A DNA stretch of 64,000 bases from Linum tenue (GCA_946122785.1 CAMGYJ010000008.1:27305475-27369474), one strand, 5' to 3'. Positions 21,418 through 34,539 are shown, numbered from the stretch's first letter. The notes: generated from the sequence alone by a model not told the origin. Numbers and translations are program-made.

Positions 21418-21647
21418 GCAAAGCTATAATAATATCACAATTGTATATACCAAATTCAAATCAACTCATAAAACTAAGATGGTCAAAGCTTTGTATTTGT
21501 TGATTGATAATAAACACAACATCAACTTGACATGCTCTTCCAACAAAATTTTATCATGTTTTTCAGTTGGGTTAACACTACTATAATAACACTTTATCTT
21601 TCAAAAATATCAAAAAAAAAATGTAGGAAGACGGACGTCAAGACGTC

Positions 21648-22586
21648 CTAGTTCGTATTAATAATAGAACGATCCATGGAGATTGCCATGGAGTCATACA
21701 GAATCCAATTACAAAGTGTTGGATCATACACATTGAAGGGATGTGTACCAAAAGGGGCATCATGTCCCTTGCAAGCCAAAAAATCGGCTGCGAAATTTCC
21801 TTCTCTATAGACATGGGATACAGACACATCCCAATCAAAATCTAAAAGTCGTTCAATCCGAGCAGCAATCAAACCATGTTTGTGATTCTTGTCCTTGCGG
21901 TTCTTAATGATGCTGATAGAAGTAGAAGAATCCAGTCTAAGCTCCACTTTGCGAAAGACTTTCTCCCAAGCACGATGGAGGCTGATCTCTGCCCCCTTCA
22001 ACTCTGCCATGGTGATCGTGCAGTTCCCCAAATTTAAAAAAACGCGTCCAGACAGCACCCCCAAGTGGTCACGGATAAGGCCACCTGCTGATGCATCTCC
22101 TGAACTTGTAAGAACGGACCCATCAGTTTGAATTTGTATCCATCCCTCGCGGGGTGGTTTCCACCCAATGGACGCAGAGATGTGTTGATTCCGTGGCAAC
22201 AGCAAGCATCTTTCGTCATTGTTTTTCGCCTGTTGGTAGACGCTAACCCACGAACAGATCCTGCTAATAAGGACAACTTCTGAGTATCTCTTCCCTTCCA
22301 TAACTTCTTCGTTGTGTTGTTTCCAGATCAGCCAGCAGGCAATCCCAAACTCGATCCCTCCCTCCTCTTTCTTGAGATTGTCAATTATCCATTGCTTGAA
22401 GTTTCTCAAGTCCTGTGGTTGATGGCCAATCTTCAAGAATTGCCTAGCTCCCTCAGTCTTCCTGCAGTGCCTGATGATGTGCTCCGTTGTCTCAATCGCA
22501 CCCTCACAAGCTTTGAAGTTCGCATCAGCGGACATGTTCCTTTTTGCTCTTTCATGGTTGGTGATAAGCCTATTTTGTATGACCAA
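21648..22586 (-). pseudogene. LINE ORF2 C-terminal part: zinc-binding RVT region and RNase H
   Basis: A 312-residue open piece. Its N-terminal third ends the zf-RVT-like domain (CEGAIETTEHIIRHC). From about residue 150 it is an RNase H with QTDGSVL, MAELKGAEISL, LRLDSSTSI and the last acidic box HVYREGNFAADFLA. Upstream frames that should join it (22600-23050) are broken. Confidence 0.8.
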
Positions 22587-23049
22587 CTAGAGGAAGTGTT
22601 TCACTCTGCTTGGACCATTCCATTTCCACAGCTCTTTCCAGTCTGGTAGAGGTTTCTTCCCGATCTCATTCGCTACAAGGAGGTAGACAGATTTGAATCT
22701 GAACCTCAAATCGTGGTGTCTTCTCCCAAATCCTGAGCTGGTGTCTCCATTCCTGCAATACAACAGATGAGGTCATTAGGCAAGAGTGATTGGAGACGCC
22801 TCCGATCCCACTCACCTCGATCGTCAATCATGTCAGCAACCGTCAAGGATCGTTCCTCCTCTGGCAACGCTCTTAGACAGTGCTCTCCCAGAATTGTTTC
22901 ATGGTCGACCCACAGGTGGTTCCAGAACTCATTCGTTCTTCCATCTCCTATACTCCAGACTGTTGCTTATTGCATCAAAGCGAAGGCCTACGGATGCCCC
23001 TCCAAAGGCTGGAATGGTTGCTGCTTTTCATCCCCACAATCCTTCCCTC

Positions 23050-24537
23050 TCATTGGTGGAAATACTTCCCCTGCATCACTTTCACCCAGAGCTCGTCCTT
23101 GTTGTTTAGGATCTTCCAGGCAAGTTTAACCATAAACGCAAGGTTCATACTACGAGCAGTCCTTAGTCCAAGCCCTCCTTGATGCTTTGGGCTACAGATT
23201 CTGTCCCACGAGACCAAATGGACTTTCCTCTTCCCCTCCTGTGATCCCCAGACAAACCAACGAATCCTGCGACCAATTTCATCACAAATGGAAATAGGAA
23301 GCATATTAGTTTGCATAGCATAAGTTGGAAGTGCATTTAAAACAGATAGAGCAAGGGTGGCCCTTCCAACAAAAGAGAGGGCTTTAGCCTTCCAACTTGT
23401 CAATTTCTTTTCCATTTTTTCCAGGATATACTTGTAGGTTCCCTTTGTGATTCGTCCATGAAGAATAGGCACCCCCAGGTACTTCCCCATATCATCTGTT
23501 TCTTGAATCCCCAGTCTGTAGCAGATTTCTCTTCTATTTGACGTCTTGGTGTTCTTGGAGAAAAGCACTCTTGACTTGTCTATGCTGACAAGCTCTCCTT
23601 AGGCCGGGCAGAAGTTCTCCATGTAGCTCATCACCATATCTGCCTGAATAGGATTGGCTTCTGTAAAGAGCACGAGGTCGTCAGCGAAGAACATATGGGA
23701 AAGAGGGGGTCCTCTTGGGGATAGGGAGAGTGGTTTCCATTTCCCATCCATCACAGATTGCTCAATGCAGTGGCTCAATCTCTCGATGCAAATGGTGAAA
23801 AGGTACGGTGACAGTGGGCATCCTTGGTGAATTACCCTACTAGGCGAGAAGCTGTCAGTCTCTCCACCATTCCAAAGTACCTGCAGCTGTGTAGAAGAAA
23901 CACATTGCATAACAATAGAAACAAAATTGTTAGGGAACCCTGCCAAGATCAAGGTCTGTTCAAGGAAGCTCCATGAGATACGGTCATAAGCTTTTACTAG
24001 ATCGATCTTCCGCAGCATCATGCCCTTTTTGCCTGTTCTCTTAGCCATGGCATGCACTGTTTCCTGCAAAATCATAATGTTGTTAGATATATGCTGCTTT
24101 GGGACAAAACTGGTTTGGCTCTGTTTAACCAACATGGGCATAAATTCTTTGATCCTGTTAGCAAGACACTTAGCCACTGCCTTGTATCCGACGTTGCATA
24201 GACTAATAGGTTTGAACTAAGCCATGGATGTAGGAGTATCCTTCTTGGGAATAAGGACCAGCAGGGTTTCATTAATTGATCTGATTCGACTGTGATTGAT
24301 GAAGCAATCTTGAATAAACCTGCAGAAGTCATTCCCAACATTCTCCTAACATTTTTGGAAGAAGAGGGCATGAAAGCCATCTTTTTCAGGGGCCTTGATC
24401 TCGTTCATGTCATTAATGATTGCTTTGATTTCCTCTTTGAATGGTGGAAGGTTGAGAGTGGAAAGCAGTCTTTGGCTTATCTCAGGAAACAGACTTGGGA
24501 TGGCACTATTGGAATGATGTGCATCGGCAGTGAACAA
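23050..24537 (-). pseudogene. LINE ORF2 reverse transcriptase, broken
   Basis: Three frame pieces cover the RT: 24537-24346 (DMNEIKAPEKDGF), 24177-23599 (RKIDLVKAYDRISW, HQGCPLSPYLF, and the catalytic MFFADDLVLF), and 23568-23050 (thumb and connection, MGKYLGVPILHGR). Changes in frame and a stop at 23599 separate them. Minus-strand codon positions are otherwise well preserved. Confidence 0.82.
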
Positions 24538-24641
24538 CTTGAGAAAGAACTATCTGGCCATTTCCAGGAGGGTATCAGGGTCTGTAATCCAGCTTCCATC
24601 ATCCGCTTTGATGCAGGTGATCATATTCCTTCTCCTCCTTG

Positions 24642-25675
24642 TCAAGGTGCTGGTATGGAAGAATCGAGTGTTCTGGTCCCCAAAGAGGAACCAGTTGGAC
24701 CTTGATTTCTGAAGCCACAAGATTTCCTCCTGCCAAAGTGTTTTCTCAAGCTCTTCTCTGATTTTCTATTCCATCTCGAGTGAACTTCTGCTCTATGATG
24801 ATTCATAGAAATTTTCAAACTTTTGGAGGCGGCAAGCCAACTGTCTTTTCCTTTTGAAAATGCTTCCAAAAATCTCCTTGTTCCAAACTTGGAGATTCTC
24901 AGAGAGTGCCTGGAAGGAAGAAGGAAAGTCATAGCAGCAATTCCACGAATGCGAGAGGAAAGGAAAGAACTCAGGGTGAGCAATCCAAGGAGCCAGGAAT
25001 TGGAAGCGTTTAACCAGCTTTTGTCACATTGCTTTTGGTTGCTAGTGAGGATTGGGCGATGATCAGATTTAAGCTTGATCATGTGCAAGGTAGAGGATGA
25101 AGGGAACTGTTGCATCCACTCCAAATTATAGAGGTTACGGTCTAGCTTTTCTCTAATTCTTGACATTTTGGTGAACCACGTGAACTTCAGACCTGCAAAT
25201 CTCAGGTCGACGAGGCCACATTCATTTGCCTGGCTAAATGGCGCTCCACCCATCTTCTCGGACGGAAGCAGCCACGAGATTTTAGTTCTTCTTCCAATGT
25301 TCTTAAGTTTTTGCCACAAGTCCTTACGATCGTGTTCGTTTGGACTGGGATAAACCGCCGTGATTACCGCCTTCTCTGTGTTCCCACAACAGTAACGGAG
25401 ATGGATAAACTATTGTGGCAATCAATGAGTTCCAGAGAGAGTTGTTGGTTGTCCCATAGTACCCAGATACCGCCTCTGAAACCAGAAGCATCTGAAATTT
25501 CCCAAGAATCAAAACCAAGGGTCTTGATAACATCAATTGTTTCTTTCCCACTAATACGTGGTTCAAGGATGCAGACCACATTAGGAGAATTTGCAGCTTT
25601 GTACAGGTCAAGAGTCGACTTAAACTTATGGTGCTTCGCACCCCTACAATTCCAGGAGAGGATCTTAATCATCAC
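24642..25675 (-). pseudogene. LINE ORF2 endonuclease (EEP type), broken
   Basis: It starts MMIKILSWNCRGA, then LEPRISG, and continues after a frame break near 25364-25319 with FTWFTKMSRIREKLDRN and KSDHRPI, which are the substrate- and metal-binding boxes of the APE-like endonuclease. This enzyme nicks target DNA for target-primed reverse transcription. Confidence 0.8.
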
Positions 25676-25699
25676 AATGGAGGAAGATGATTCTCCTGC

Positions 25700-26440
25700 A
25701 GTGCCCTAGGAGTGGGAATTAACTCGCATCGACGGCCATAGTCGTCGCACCATTGTCTTTCCTGTTCTCGACCTTAGCCGATGAGGTCACATTGTTGCTC
25801 CTCTGCTCTTCAAGGATCACATTGTCTTGTCCAAAAGAAATCTTCCTAGGAGGGATGCCTCTTCCTTAGAGCTCTTATTGGCACTGCCCTGAGTAAGGCG
25901 CTCCTGTATTTTTGGAGTGCTCTGTTTCGAATGGCTGCCTTTGATGCTCTCATCAGGAGGTTTCTTTTGCTTGTACTCACCCTTGCCAGTGGGAGTGTGT
26001 TTTAACCTTGTTTCCTGCTTTGGTGGAGTGGCAGCGGCTCCTTTCTTGGCCTTGTCTCCAGCTCCCTATTTTTGAAAGAGCGTGCTAATCGCAGGCACCA
26101 GAGATTGATTCATTTTGGGTTTGGCGGAAGAAGCTGGCTTGGTGGGGGCATCAGGTGATGCCTTCTGATTCTCCTTCCTTGTGTCATTCCCATGTTTCAG
26201 TTTACCTTCTATCGGTGTCTTTTGTCGGACAGTTTTCACTCTTTCTTTCCCCTTCTTCTCTTTCCCCTTTTGAGTATCTGTCATTTGCTTAGTCATGCTT
26301 CTTTCTGCAGTTGAAAGCTAGGGTCTTGCTCAGCATCATTCTGATTTTTGTTGGTATCTTCTCTGGGTTTGTCTTCTGCTTCATCTGTATACTCTGCTTT
26401 CTCCCTTTCCTCCTCCATTAGTGCGCAGAACCGAGAACCT
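25700..26440 (-). pseudogene. LINE ORF1 C-terminal remnant
   Basis: A lysine-rich, low-complexity frame (26296-26066, MTKQMTDTQKGKEKKGKER) and neighbouring acidic stretches lie directly upstream of the endonuclease, as expected of ORF1. No RRM or zinc knuckle was seen, so the assignment is positional. Confidence 0.45.
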
Positions 26441-27484
26441 GACCCCACTGAAGCTTTCTGTTGGCTTCCTTCCCATTTCCCTTCTTTATTATGCCCTTTT
26501 TGCTATGGTGGTTTCATCCTTCTGGTCCTAGTGGCAACAATATCACTTTTGGTACAAACTATGGGTTATGATAATAATGACAACATAAAATACCACATCG
26601 TTTAGCCTATTTTCCCACGACATGAATTAACTAAATAGTAAACCAAAATGGCAAAAAAACAAGAAACAATAGATAATGTGATCGGAAGGTGATTGGTGTT
26701 TGAGAAACCCAAGCGAATAAGATTCACAAAATGGAAGGTCTTTTAATGGCCTCTCTTCGTTGAAGGCCCAATACTATAGCCCTGGCCAAAATTATTGGAT
26801 GGGGAATATGAAAATACACACTCGTATTTAAAAAAGTGTGACATTGTTCGTCATTGTTTTATGACCCTATGAAGCTATGTGTATGCTATAACCAACTTAA
26901 ATAATTTACAGTGCAAGTATTTGCATATATTTTGAAGATTCTTCTGGGTTGGGCTAGTGTGCTGACACTTTTTTTGTTAGTATGGTGTTCACACTAGCTC
27001 CAACCAGTAGGTTTGGATGAATTTTTCATTTAAATGAGTTGACCACAATTAATGAAGGAGAAAGGTCGAAGGGGCACACTTAGTATTATGAATAATTGTG
27101 GGAAAGGGAAGGGGAGTCACGTGTACAGTTAAATGGGAAAGGGAAAATCCTCCCCATAAACCACATAATCCTCCACAGAAATAATCCTCCCCACAAATCA
27201 CGAAATCCATGCCACAAGTTTCTTAAAGTGGCCCAGAAGTTTCTTGAACAACATACCTATTTGTAAAATTTTAAAAGTTCAGGTACCAAAATGTAAGGGG
27301 GAAAAATTATAGGTACTAAAATGTAATTTTCTATCAATATTTTTAGGACTTATATGTCAAAAATGTAATTTTAGTCACTAAATATTAAGATGTAATAAGT
27401 TTGTGTACCAAAACTATAATTTTTATATATAAACCTATTACCTCAAGGTAGAGAAAGGGAAAAGGGGTAATTACTATAGTATCC
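26441..27484. other. AT-rich intergenic with one MITE-like block
   Basis: About 27250-27430 carries a block of TTTTGGTACCT/AGGTACCAAAA phrases. It is the inverse of a block at about 55490-55680, so it is a dispersed repeat. No gene seen. Confidence 0.5.
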
Positions 27485-27487
27485 TTA

Positions 27488-28273
27488 GACTGTGTTTGGA
27501 AAGAGGTGCAAATGTGAGCGGTAAATACAGTTTCCAACACATTTGCACCTGTTTAGATAATTTGTAACAGTAGGGGGTGCAAAAGGGGGGTGCAATGTTG
27601 TTGTTTCGACTTACATCCCAAATTGGGGTGCAAAGGAAGGAAGGAAGAGAGAGGGAGGGGGGAAATTATGGATTTTTATTTTTTTAATTATATAATTTTT
27701 ATTTTTTTATTATTGTTAATTTCCTTACTTATAGTCATCATTAATGTAGACATTGTTCGCGGTTGACCGTTTGACTCCGTGAGCAAGTTTAGATCTCTTG
27801 GTTAACTCGAATTTGCATTGAAAATTAGAGATAAAATTGTTAGTGGAACTTGTTTGACTAAGTTTGACCATATTCTATTTCAAGTTAAATTAAACACAAG
27901 AACCTTGTAAGATAACTAGTTAGGAGTTGGGCTTCGAGCTTCGAGGTCGGTCGACCAATGATAACTACAGTTGTTATAATTAATTATTATTTTGAACACT
28001 ATTATATAATATTTATTTTTATTAAATTATATTAATTATAATTAGTATAAAATTATTTTTATTTTTATTATTTTGTGATAATATTTTATAAATTTGATAA
28101 ATTAATTTTATAATAATATAGTTACTTACTTTCACTTTATTTGCACCCCTACTTTTTCATCCAAACAATAATTTACCATGCACTTACACCCCCCAATCAA
28201 TTTGCACCTCACACAATTTACCCCTCAACTTGCATCACCTCGAATTTGCATCCCTTTATTGCCAAACATAGCG
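27488..28273. mobile_element. Tourist-like (PIF/Harbinger) non-autonomous element
   Basis: A 786-bp element with inverted ends GACTGTGTTTGG (left) and CGCTATGTTTGG (right, reversed), flanked by TTA on both sides (27485-27487, 28274-28276), the typical 3-bp target. The subterminal repeats of GGTGCAAAT/ATTTGCACC are inverted too. The interior is very AT-rich and non-coding. Confidence 0.75.
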
Positions 28274-28442
28274 TTAGTGAAAGTGTTAGCACCAAGCGTG
28301 TTTAGCATCTTATTTCCTTCTCTTCTTACCTTATCAAGCTTTTGTTACCTTAAAAGTCTGTTCATTTTTCTCACTTGGGTATTCAACACGTTCATCATTT
28401 TTCGATGCTTCTTCTTTTTTGCCAAGCCCAATCATTATCTTG

Positions 28443-29378
28443 TATTTTTTTTATAATGGTGAATTTTATTAAAAGCAGCTAAAACCAGAAAGAACAATAT
28501 ACAACAAAGTCATATGGGAAAAACAAACAGGAAAAAGAACACGGATCAAAAGAGCTTGATCCCCAAAACAAAAGGAAAAACCGGGCCAAGAAAAGGAACG
28601 AAAGAGAAAGGAGGCAACGAAAAGGAAGAAAAGTAGAGAACTACATAAGGCCTGTCAAAAGCAGTAGCAAGGCACACAAACAAGCACAAAAGCCACCCAG
28701 TGAGCAGTCCACTAAAAGAAACACACGCTTTCAGAAGAAAAGAAGGCGCAATCCAACCAAGCTCGACCGAACCACTCAAAGCCTTTGCAGTAGCTTCTCG
28801 AGATAATTATTCCCTTCAACTTTGTCCACTTTGCCTCCAAAAACAGTCCATTCCACCGTATCCCTGCGCGCCTTTCGAGCATCAACCTTGGCTTGGGACC
28901 AACTATCTCTGAAGATCCTGTTATTTCGTTCATTCCAAATCTGCCAGCACACAGCATGCAGAACACCACAGCGAATCCAGCTCATTCCATCATCAGAACA
29001 GGAGATTGGCCGCCTGGAAATGACTTCAAAAGAGTCCCTAGTCGGAGCCTCGTCAATTCCACTCCTCAACCTGTCCCACACCTCCTTGCTGAAATCACAA
29101 CAAACGAAGAGATGATCGACAGTCTCCTCTTTCATCCTGCACATATCACATCTGTTCGCAAGTTGCATACCCCTCTGCTTAAGATTATCAATAGTGAGAA
29201 TACTCTTGTGAGCCATGATCCAAATGAAAGCACATATTTTAGTTGGGACGATCGGCCTCCAAACTGAATCTGCAGGGAAATTAGGAAAACCTTTGAAAAT
29301 CTCCCCTGCTAAGCACATGTACATAGAACGAACAGAAAAGAAATTGTTTGGGTTTGATTGTTTTGAGCTAATAGACAC
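28443..29378 (-). mobile_element. 5'-truncated LINE with zf-RVT domain
   Basis: The minus-strand frame 29378-28776 (200 residues) holds a zinc-binding RVT domain: WRPIVPTKICAFIWIMAHKS, then DNLKQRGMQLANRCDMC and HLFVCCDFSKEVWDRL. Downstream is about 320 bp of 3' UTR ending in an A-run (T-run at 28445-28452 on +). The element is truncated at its 5' end near 29380, as LINEs usually are. A tail hexamer (28453-28459) resembles TAATGG. Confidence 0.78.
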
Positions 29379-29864
29379 AAAACTGAGATTGAAGGGTATT
29401 CATGTAATAGTAGATTATTATCAACCTGATTTCATTGAACTTTCTTCCCTACATGTATAGACAAACAATTTAGACTAGACTACTTATTATATTAGTTTCT
29501 TAGATTTCTCAAGTGAAGTATTGTTGTCCTCCAAAATAAAGTTAAAAGGAAAGATTATAGTTCGTTATTTTTTTTATTAAGAGGGAGGCTGTTACAGCCA
29601 AAGAAAAGAGGGGGCATAGAGCAAAACAAACTCAGAGTAGTGCTCGACTTGTTTGCCTCTAATGAAACAGTGAGACACCACAAAAAACGACCAGCTGCAA
29701 GCTAGGCTCTAACTAACCAAATCCAAAAGAAAAAGCTACTCATTATTGACAATGTGTCGAGGGAAGCTGACCCCTCTAATGTCATCTATGACAATGGAGG
29801 GTTTAATGTTGTGAATATGGACTTCAACGGTCCATCTCTTTTGCAACTAGCTTTAAATTCTTGT
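29379..29864. other. Intergenic; possible tiny LINE 3' end
   Basis: A T-run followed by AAGAGGGAGGCTGTTACAGCC at about 29567-29600 could be the antisense 3' end of another truncated LINE. Nothing else is recognised. Confidence 0.35.
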
Positions 29865-29874
29865 GGTGGAAAAA

Positions 29875-31558
29875 GGGTAAATTACATGTTTGGTCACTCA
29901 AATTACATAAATTTTTCATGTTTGCCACCTGAATTACTTTTCTTTCTTATTGGCCACTAACTTTACAAATCATTTCACCGTTAGTCACCGGCCGTTAGTC
30001 TCCGTCAAACTCCGTTAACTCTGTCAGTTTTTTGATGACATGGCTAACAGAACTGCTGACTGGACTGTTATATGTCAATTTAAAAAAATTTAAAAATTAA
30101 AATTAATCCCTCATTTTTTCCCAAGAACTGATTCCCTCATCATCAACTGCTGATGTGGACCAAACTCCAAATCACATGTTCCTCTTGGCCCCATCCCCCA
30201 TTGCTCCGACGCCGGCAAGTGAAAAAGCTACAAGTCTCCACCGCCACCGTCAAGGCCAAAATCAGCGCTATGAGACCAGCTCTTTGTCGGGGGCCCTGCA
30301 CTCTTATTAGCTCGTTTTCTTCCTCTCCTCTTTCCTCCTTAGAGCCCCCTTGATTTGCCTCCTCCTTACTCATCATACAAATTACAAAGTCAACAAAAGC
30401 AATTAGAGGTAGCCGACGGTGATAACCATAAGAAACAAAGAAACAGAGTGATATTGACACTGACCGGCGACACGATCTCCTACAAAAATGAAGAGAGATG
30501 CAAGTGAGATAGAGAGCCAATGTTGCCGGATCTGTTGCTGTCGGCGAGAGGAAGAAGATGGCCTATCTCGGGTCAATTTCTATAAAAACATAGCACATAT
30601 CATTTTCCACCCTCTGTCTAGGCGATTCTCCTGCCAACGAGCAGATCTGGATGGATAAGTACCGGTCATCGAATGGGAGAAGGACCAAGTGCATCACTCA
30701 GCAACTTCTAGATCTGGGTTTGCTTCGAACGATGGGTAATCTGGCTCCTTGTAGATCTGTTGCTGAGTCGCCTCCTATTCAATCTGGATCTCCTCCTCCC
30801 AGACGCTCCCACCATCGTCCAGCCGGAAGACCCCCTACTGTGAGTGGAGGGGGAAAGCTGCGCGATGGTTTCGTTGCTGGAGCCCAATCCCTAATTTTTC
30901 CAAGCAAAGTCCCTAATTACAAGGCCATCGAAGAGGCAGAGAGAGCTAGAGAGGGCTACAAGGTACTAGCTTCCCCCCTTTTCTTATGTGTACATTGAGT
31001 GGAGGAATTGGAGATGGGAGATGGCATTGTGAATTGAGGAAGAAAGAAAGAAAGAAAGCATGTTTGGCTTTGACTGGTGGCTGGATTTGGTTGGTCTCGA
31101 TCCCCAAATTTGCATCGATTCCGACGAGGACTTGGGACGCCAAAGAAGAAGACGGAGAGGATTGTGGACGAGGGGAAGACTGGTGCGCCTACAACCTGGA
31201 CGGAGTAGAGCGGCGGCCGTCGTTCTGTTGGGAGCTGAGCGTGTGGAGGCGAGTGAGAAGAGAAAGTGTGTGGCGGAATGAGGTCTATATTTTTTATTTT
31301 TTATTTTTTTAAAATTGATATTTCATTAAGTTAGCGATCCAGTCAGCAGTTCTGTTTGCCACATCATTAAAAATTTGACAGAGTCAGCAGTTCTGTTTGC
31401 CACATCATTAAAAATTTGACAGAGCTAACGGAGACTAACGGTCAGTGACTAATGGTGAAATGATTCGTAAAGTTAGTGGTCAGTACGAAAGAAAAGTAAT
31501 TTGGGTGGCAAACATGAAAGATTTATATAATTTGAGTGACCAAACTTGTAATTTAGCC
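29875..31558. mobile_element. Mutator-like element (MULE/Pack-MULE candidate)
   Basis: A 1,684-bp element with long inverted ends of about 200 bp starting GGGTAAATTACATGTTTGG (left) and GGCTAAATTACAAGTTTGG (right, reversed). A perfect 10-bp flanking repeat GGTGGAAAAA lies at 29865-29874 and 31559-31568. The interior (30130-31290) has no transposase and is more GC-rich, with a Pro/Arg-rich frame at 30651-30998 and a mixed one at 30986-31312. This suggests captured non-TE sequence. The right end contains a 41-bp direct duplication (31341-31381, 31382-31422). Confidence 0.85.
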
Positions 31559-31743
31559 GGTGGAAAAACAACATTAAATCAATATTCGAATTGATTCACC
31601 TAATCTCAACAATATTAATATAATTGGGCACTTCAAATTTATATGATTTGGGCATTTCAAATTAATGAAATTCGAAGAGGAATTCTAGGAAACCCTAGGA
31701 GGAATCAAAATGTTAGGGAACACATTTTTGCTCACTATGTACC

Positions 31744-33112
31744 TGACTCACTCCTACTATCACTCTAGAAAATGGCCAAGTGTAACCACTTCCCAAAGCG
31801 TAGTATAGCGGTTTTGGGTTTTAATGTCAACCCGGGTCCGAAATGTGATGACTACTCGGTGACTTCGTATTATCTAGCAGTGAAACTTTAGTGCAGGTCC
31901 AAATTAACAAACAAACAAACAAAGCAAGTTTAACGGTTGTTTTCAAGTCGAGAGAGGTCACCCAGATATGGTTCCCCCTAGACTGCACTTAAGCCGGATT
32001 GCAATTTACCAAGTTCAGTTATATGATAGTTATACTGCGGGAGGTTCTTAAACAGTCTGAAGTCTCGACTAAAGGTCTCCGGACCCTCTCAATCTGAGTC
32101 TCCAGCGGGCGACTAACCTCCACCGGAGTAAACAGATTGAGGCCCTAACGATCCAAACCTCTATTACCGAAGTGAATTCGGTACAGAATAGTGAATTGGC
32201 TCCCTGACTAAAGTCGCCAATTCACTACCTTCAATTAAGGGTGCTCTATTAACCTAGGCAGATATTCTCATTCTAGGTTAAAGCAGAAACAACAGGAATT
32301 TGATCAGGATTCAAGTCATTCAATCATTCAAGCCTCAATTGAACAAAATCAAATCATAAATTCTGTACTTGGGTTCATACAATCAGACCTAACATACAAA
32401 TCTAGGGTTCTCCATACCCAGATGAATGGGAAAACTACTCCATGGAGAGAGAAGAAAAAGCAGATTCATATGCGGAAATCACACTGTGAATGATGAGTTT
32501 CTGCTCCTGGTCGTCAATCGGCACTTCTCCATGCTCAAGCCGGGCTCCAATGGTGATGAAGATCAAGCTAGGGCACTTGGGAACTCTGGTTCGTTGCTTT
32601 CTCTCTCTAGGAATCGCTCTATCTCTCTAAAACTCGGAACCCCTTCCCCTTTGGCTCAAATCTACCTAAAAAGGCTGACCCTGGGCAGAACACGGTCGAG
32701 GGCACCGCCGTGCTTTGGTTTTGCCCGCCCGTGCCCTTGCCACGTGTTAAAAACACGGCCATGCCTTGGGGTAAAACACGGTCGTGTCTGAAGTTGGACA
32801 CGGTCGTGTTTTGAATCATTCCCGTCCGTGTTTTGAGTCAGCGCAGGACAATCTTGGATCAAGCCTCGACAGTAAAAGCACGGTCCAGGAACACGGCCGT
32901 GTTTTGGTTTAGGCGCGACCGTGCTTTGGCTCCAGCTCAACCGATTGACTTTCAACTACCCCGAAACTCGTGCTTAGCCTTTCCTTCGACGTCTGGGACC
33001 TGAAATATGATAGAGTAGCACAACCTGGCGTAAAATAGGTCAAAACACACGACTATGCCCTGCAAATTGATAAGAACTAGGGGTACAAAAATGTGCAATT
33101 ACATCGTTATCA
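31744..33112 (-). repeat. 3' LTR of the Athila-type element
   Basis: 1,369 bp from TGACTCACTCC to ATCGTTATCA on the + strand. The left edge aligns with TGACTCGCT of the related LTR at 61227. It contains AATGGCCAAGTGTAACC, the ACACGGCCGTGTTTT motif cluster at 32685-32935 and the conserved GGACCTGAAATATGA..GGCGTAAAATAGG segment. Confidence 0.88.
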
Positions 33113-33128
33113 AACTCCCCCGCACTTA
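33113..33128 (-). other. Polypurine tract of the Athila-type element
   Basis: The minus strand reads TAAGTGCGGGGGAGTT immediately before the 3' LTR start TGATAACG. Next to it, at 33132-33153, is a perfect 9-bp hairpin (GTTTGCTTG-TCCC-CAAGCAAAC) that also occurs at 58570-58591. Confidence 0.8.
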
Positions 33129-33153
33129 ATCGTTTGCTTGTCCCCAAGCAAAC

Positions 33154-34539
33154 CAAGTCAGACACAAGGTAGGCTCAAAATGTTTCAATCAAGCAGACTT
33201 TAGGGCATATCATATCGGCACAAAACACGTGGATCATACTGGCTTTTGGTCATTAACACATGGACAACCTCAACGACCACAGATGACATTCGAATGTAGC
33301 AAAGTCGAGCAAAGGAAAAGTCTCCCTTCTGTTCACCAACCAACATAGACTCGACTCAACCACTTATTCCAGACAGTCACTTCATGCATAAAGCTCAAGA
33401 TATCAGAATTAAGACTGAGCAATCTAGGTCCTCACCAGGATAAAGAGTATATAGAATATGAGAAAATGAATCGCTCACTCTCGACCAGTGGGGTCAGGAC
33501 AATTTGATGCGAAAAATGTGCATGCTTATTCTCTCAATCCCTAACGTCTCTTCACCATGAATGCAGCCTCTAAATGCTAGAGTTCACATATGGGGTGTCA
33601 CCACTAACTAATCCGGAGGTCTTAGACACAGGTTCAAATGATTGGCTAGGGTCTTGGACATGGGGAAAAGGCCTTTTAGGTGGTGGAAGTATTCATAGCA
33701 CAAGGTTCCACAATTCCAAACCCAACACAATTACAGCCAATCAAACCACTTACTTTCTTTCTGCCGTTCTGCATTACTCGATTTCTTAAGAGCACAAGAG
33801 CGAAGGAGGTCACATAAATGTTAGTACTTCCAAGCCAGACTGCTAAGAGCACTACTTACCTGGAACTATTCAGATTTTTTGTGGTGGCTCCCTTTTGCTT
33901 TCATTCATTTTTTTCTTTTTTCTTTGTTTCTTTCATTTCTTGAGAGGACCACCACCTATTCAAAATTTTCAAACACATGCCCACCTTTTTAAGAACTACC
34001 TCCAACCCTCACATTACATTTAGCAGAACAGCAGAAAACATGTCAAAACCACTCTGTGGAACCTTCTAAGAAATGCAAAAAGGGTAATTTTTTCATTGTA
34101 GACCGAAAGAAAGGATAACACACTGCTCAAAGGGGCTGACTAGGGGGTATGACACACCAGGACAGTCAATTTGGTCATGGGCTAATCCTATGCCTCCATC
34201 ATCTTAGCTAATGACAACGTGAATGCTGCACACTATGGAAGAGGGAACTATCGCACAAGAAAGAAACGAGTAGTTGGTAAGCAAACAGTTGAAAAACTGA
34301 ACCCCTACACAACTCTACTGCACATCTCAATCATCATAATAAGCTGTCTTAGTCATACTCAAGTTGTCATGCATCAAGTCCAAGGCCAAGGCACAGAGCT
34401 AAAGTCATCAACAGACACACACTGGGTGAAAGAACCGGAGTTCCAAGTCTACAATCCAAAAGAACAAAACAAAAAGAAACAACAAAACATGGAGTCTCAG
34501 TCTGGAAAAGAAATCAAGTGTAGAACCAGTCACTCGCCA
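33154..34539 (-). other. 3' untranslated internal region of the Athila-type element
   Basis: Non-coding stretch between the 3' ORF stop and the PPT hairpin. Parts are shared in order with 58592-59890 of the second element. No domain was seen in its short frames. Confidence 0.6.

Larger units (their letters stand above)
21641..26440 (-). mobile_element. Degenerate L1-type LINE, nearly full length
   Basis: On the minus strand the order is an ORF1 remnant (about 26440-25700), ORF2 endonuclease (25675-24700), reverse transcriptase (about 24540-23050), zinc-binding RVT region (about 22900-22600) and RNase H (22586-21648). Several stops and frameshifts break both ORFs. No poly(A) tail is visible at the left end, where a 7-bp hairpin (GGACGTC-AA-GACGTCC) lies at 21633-21648. 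Confidence 0.85.
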
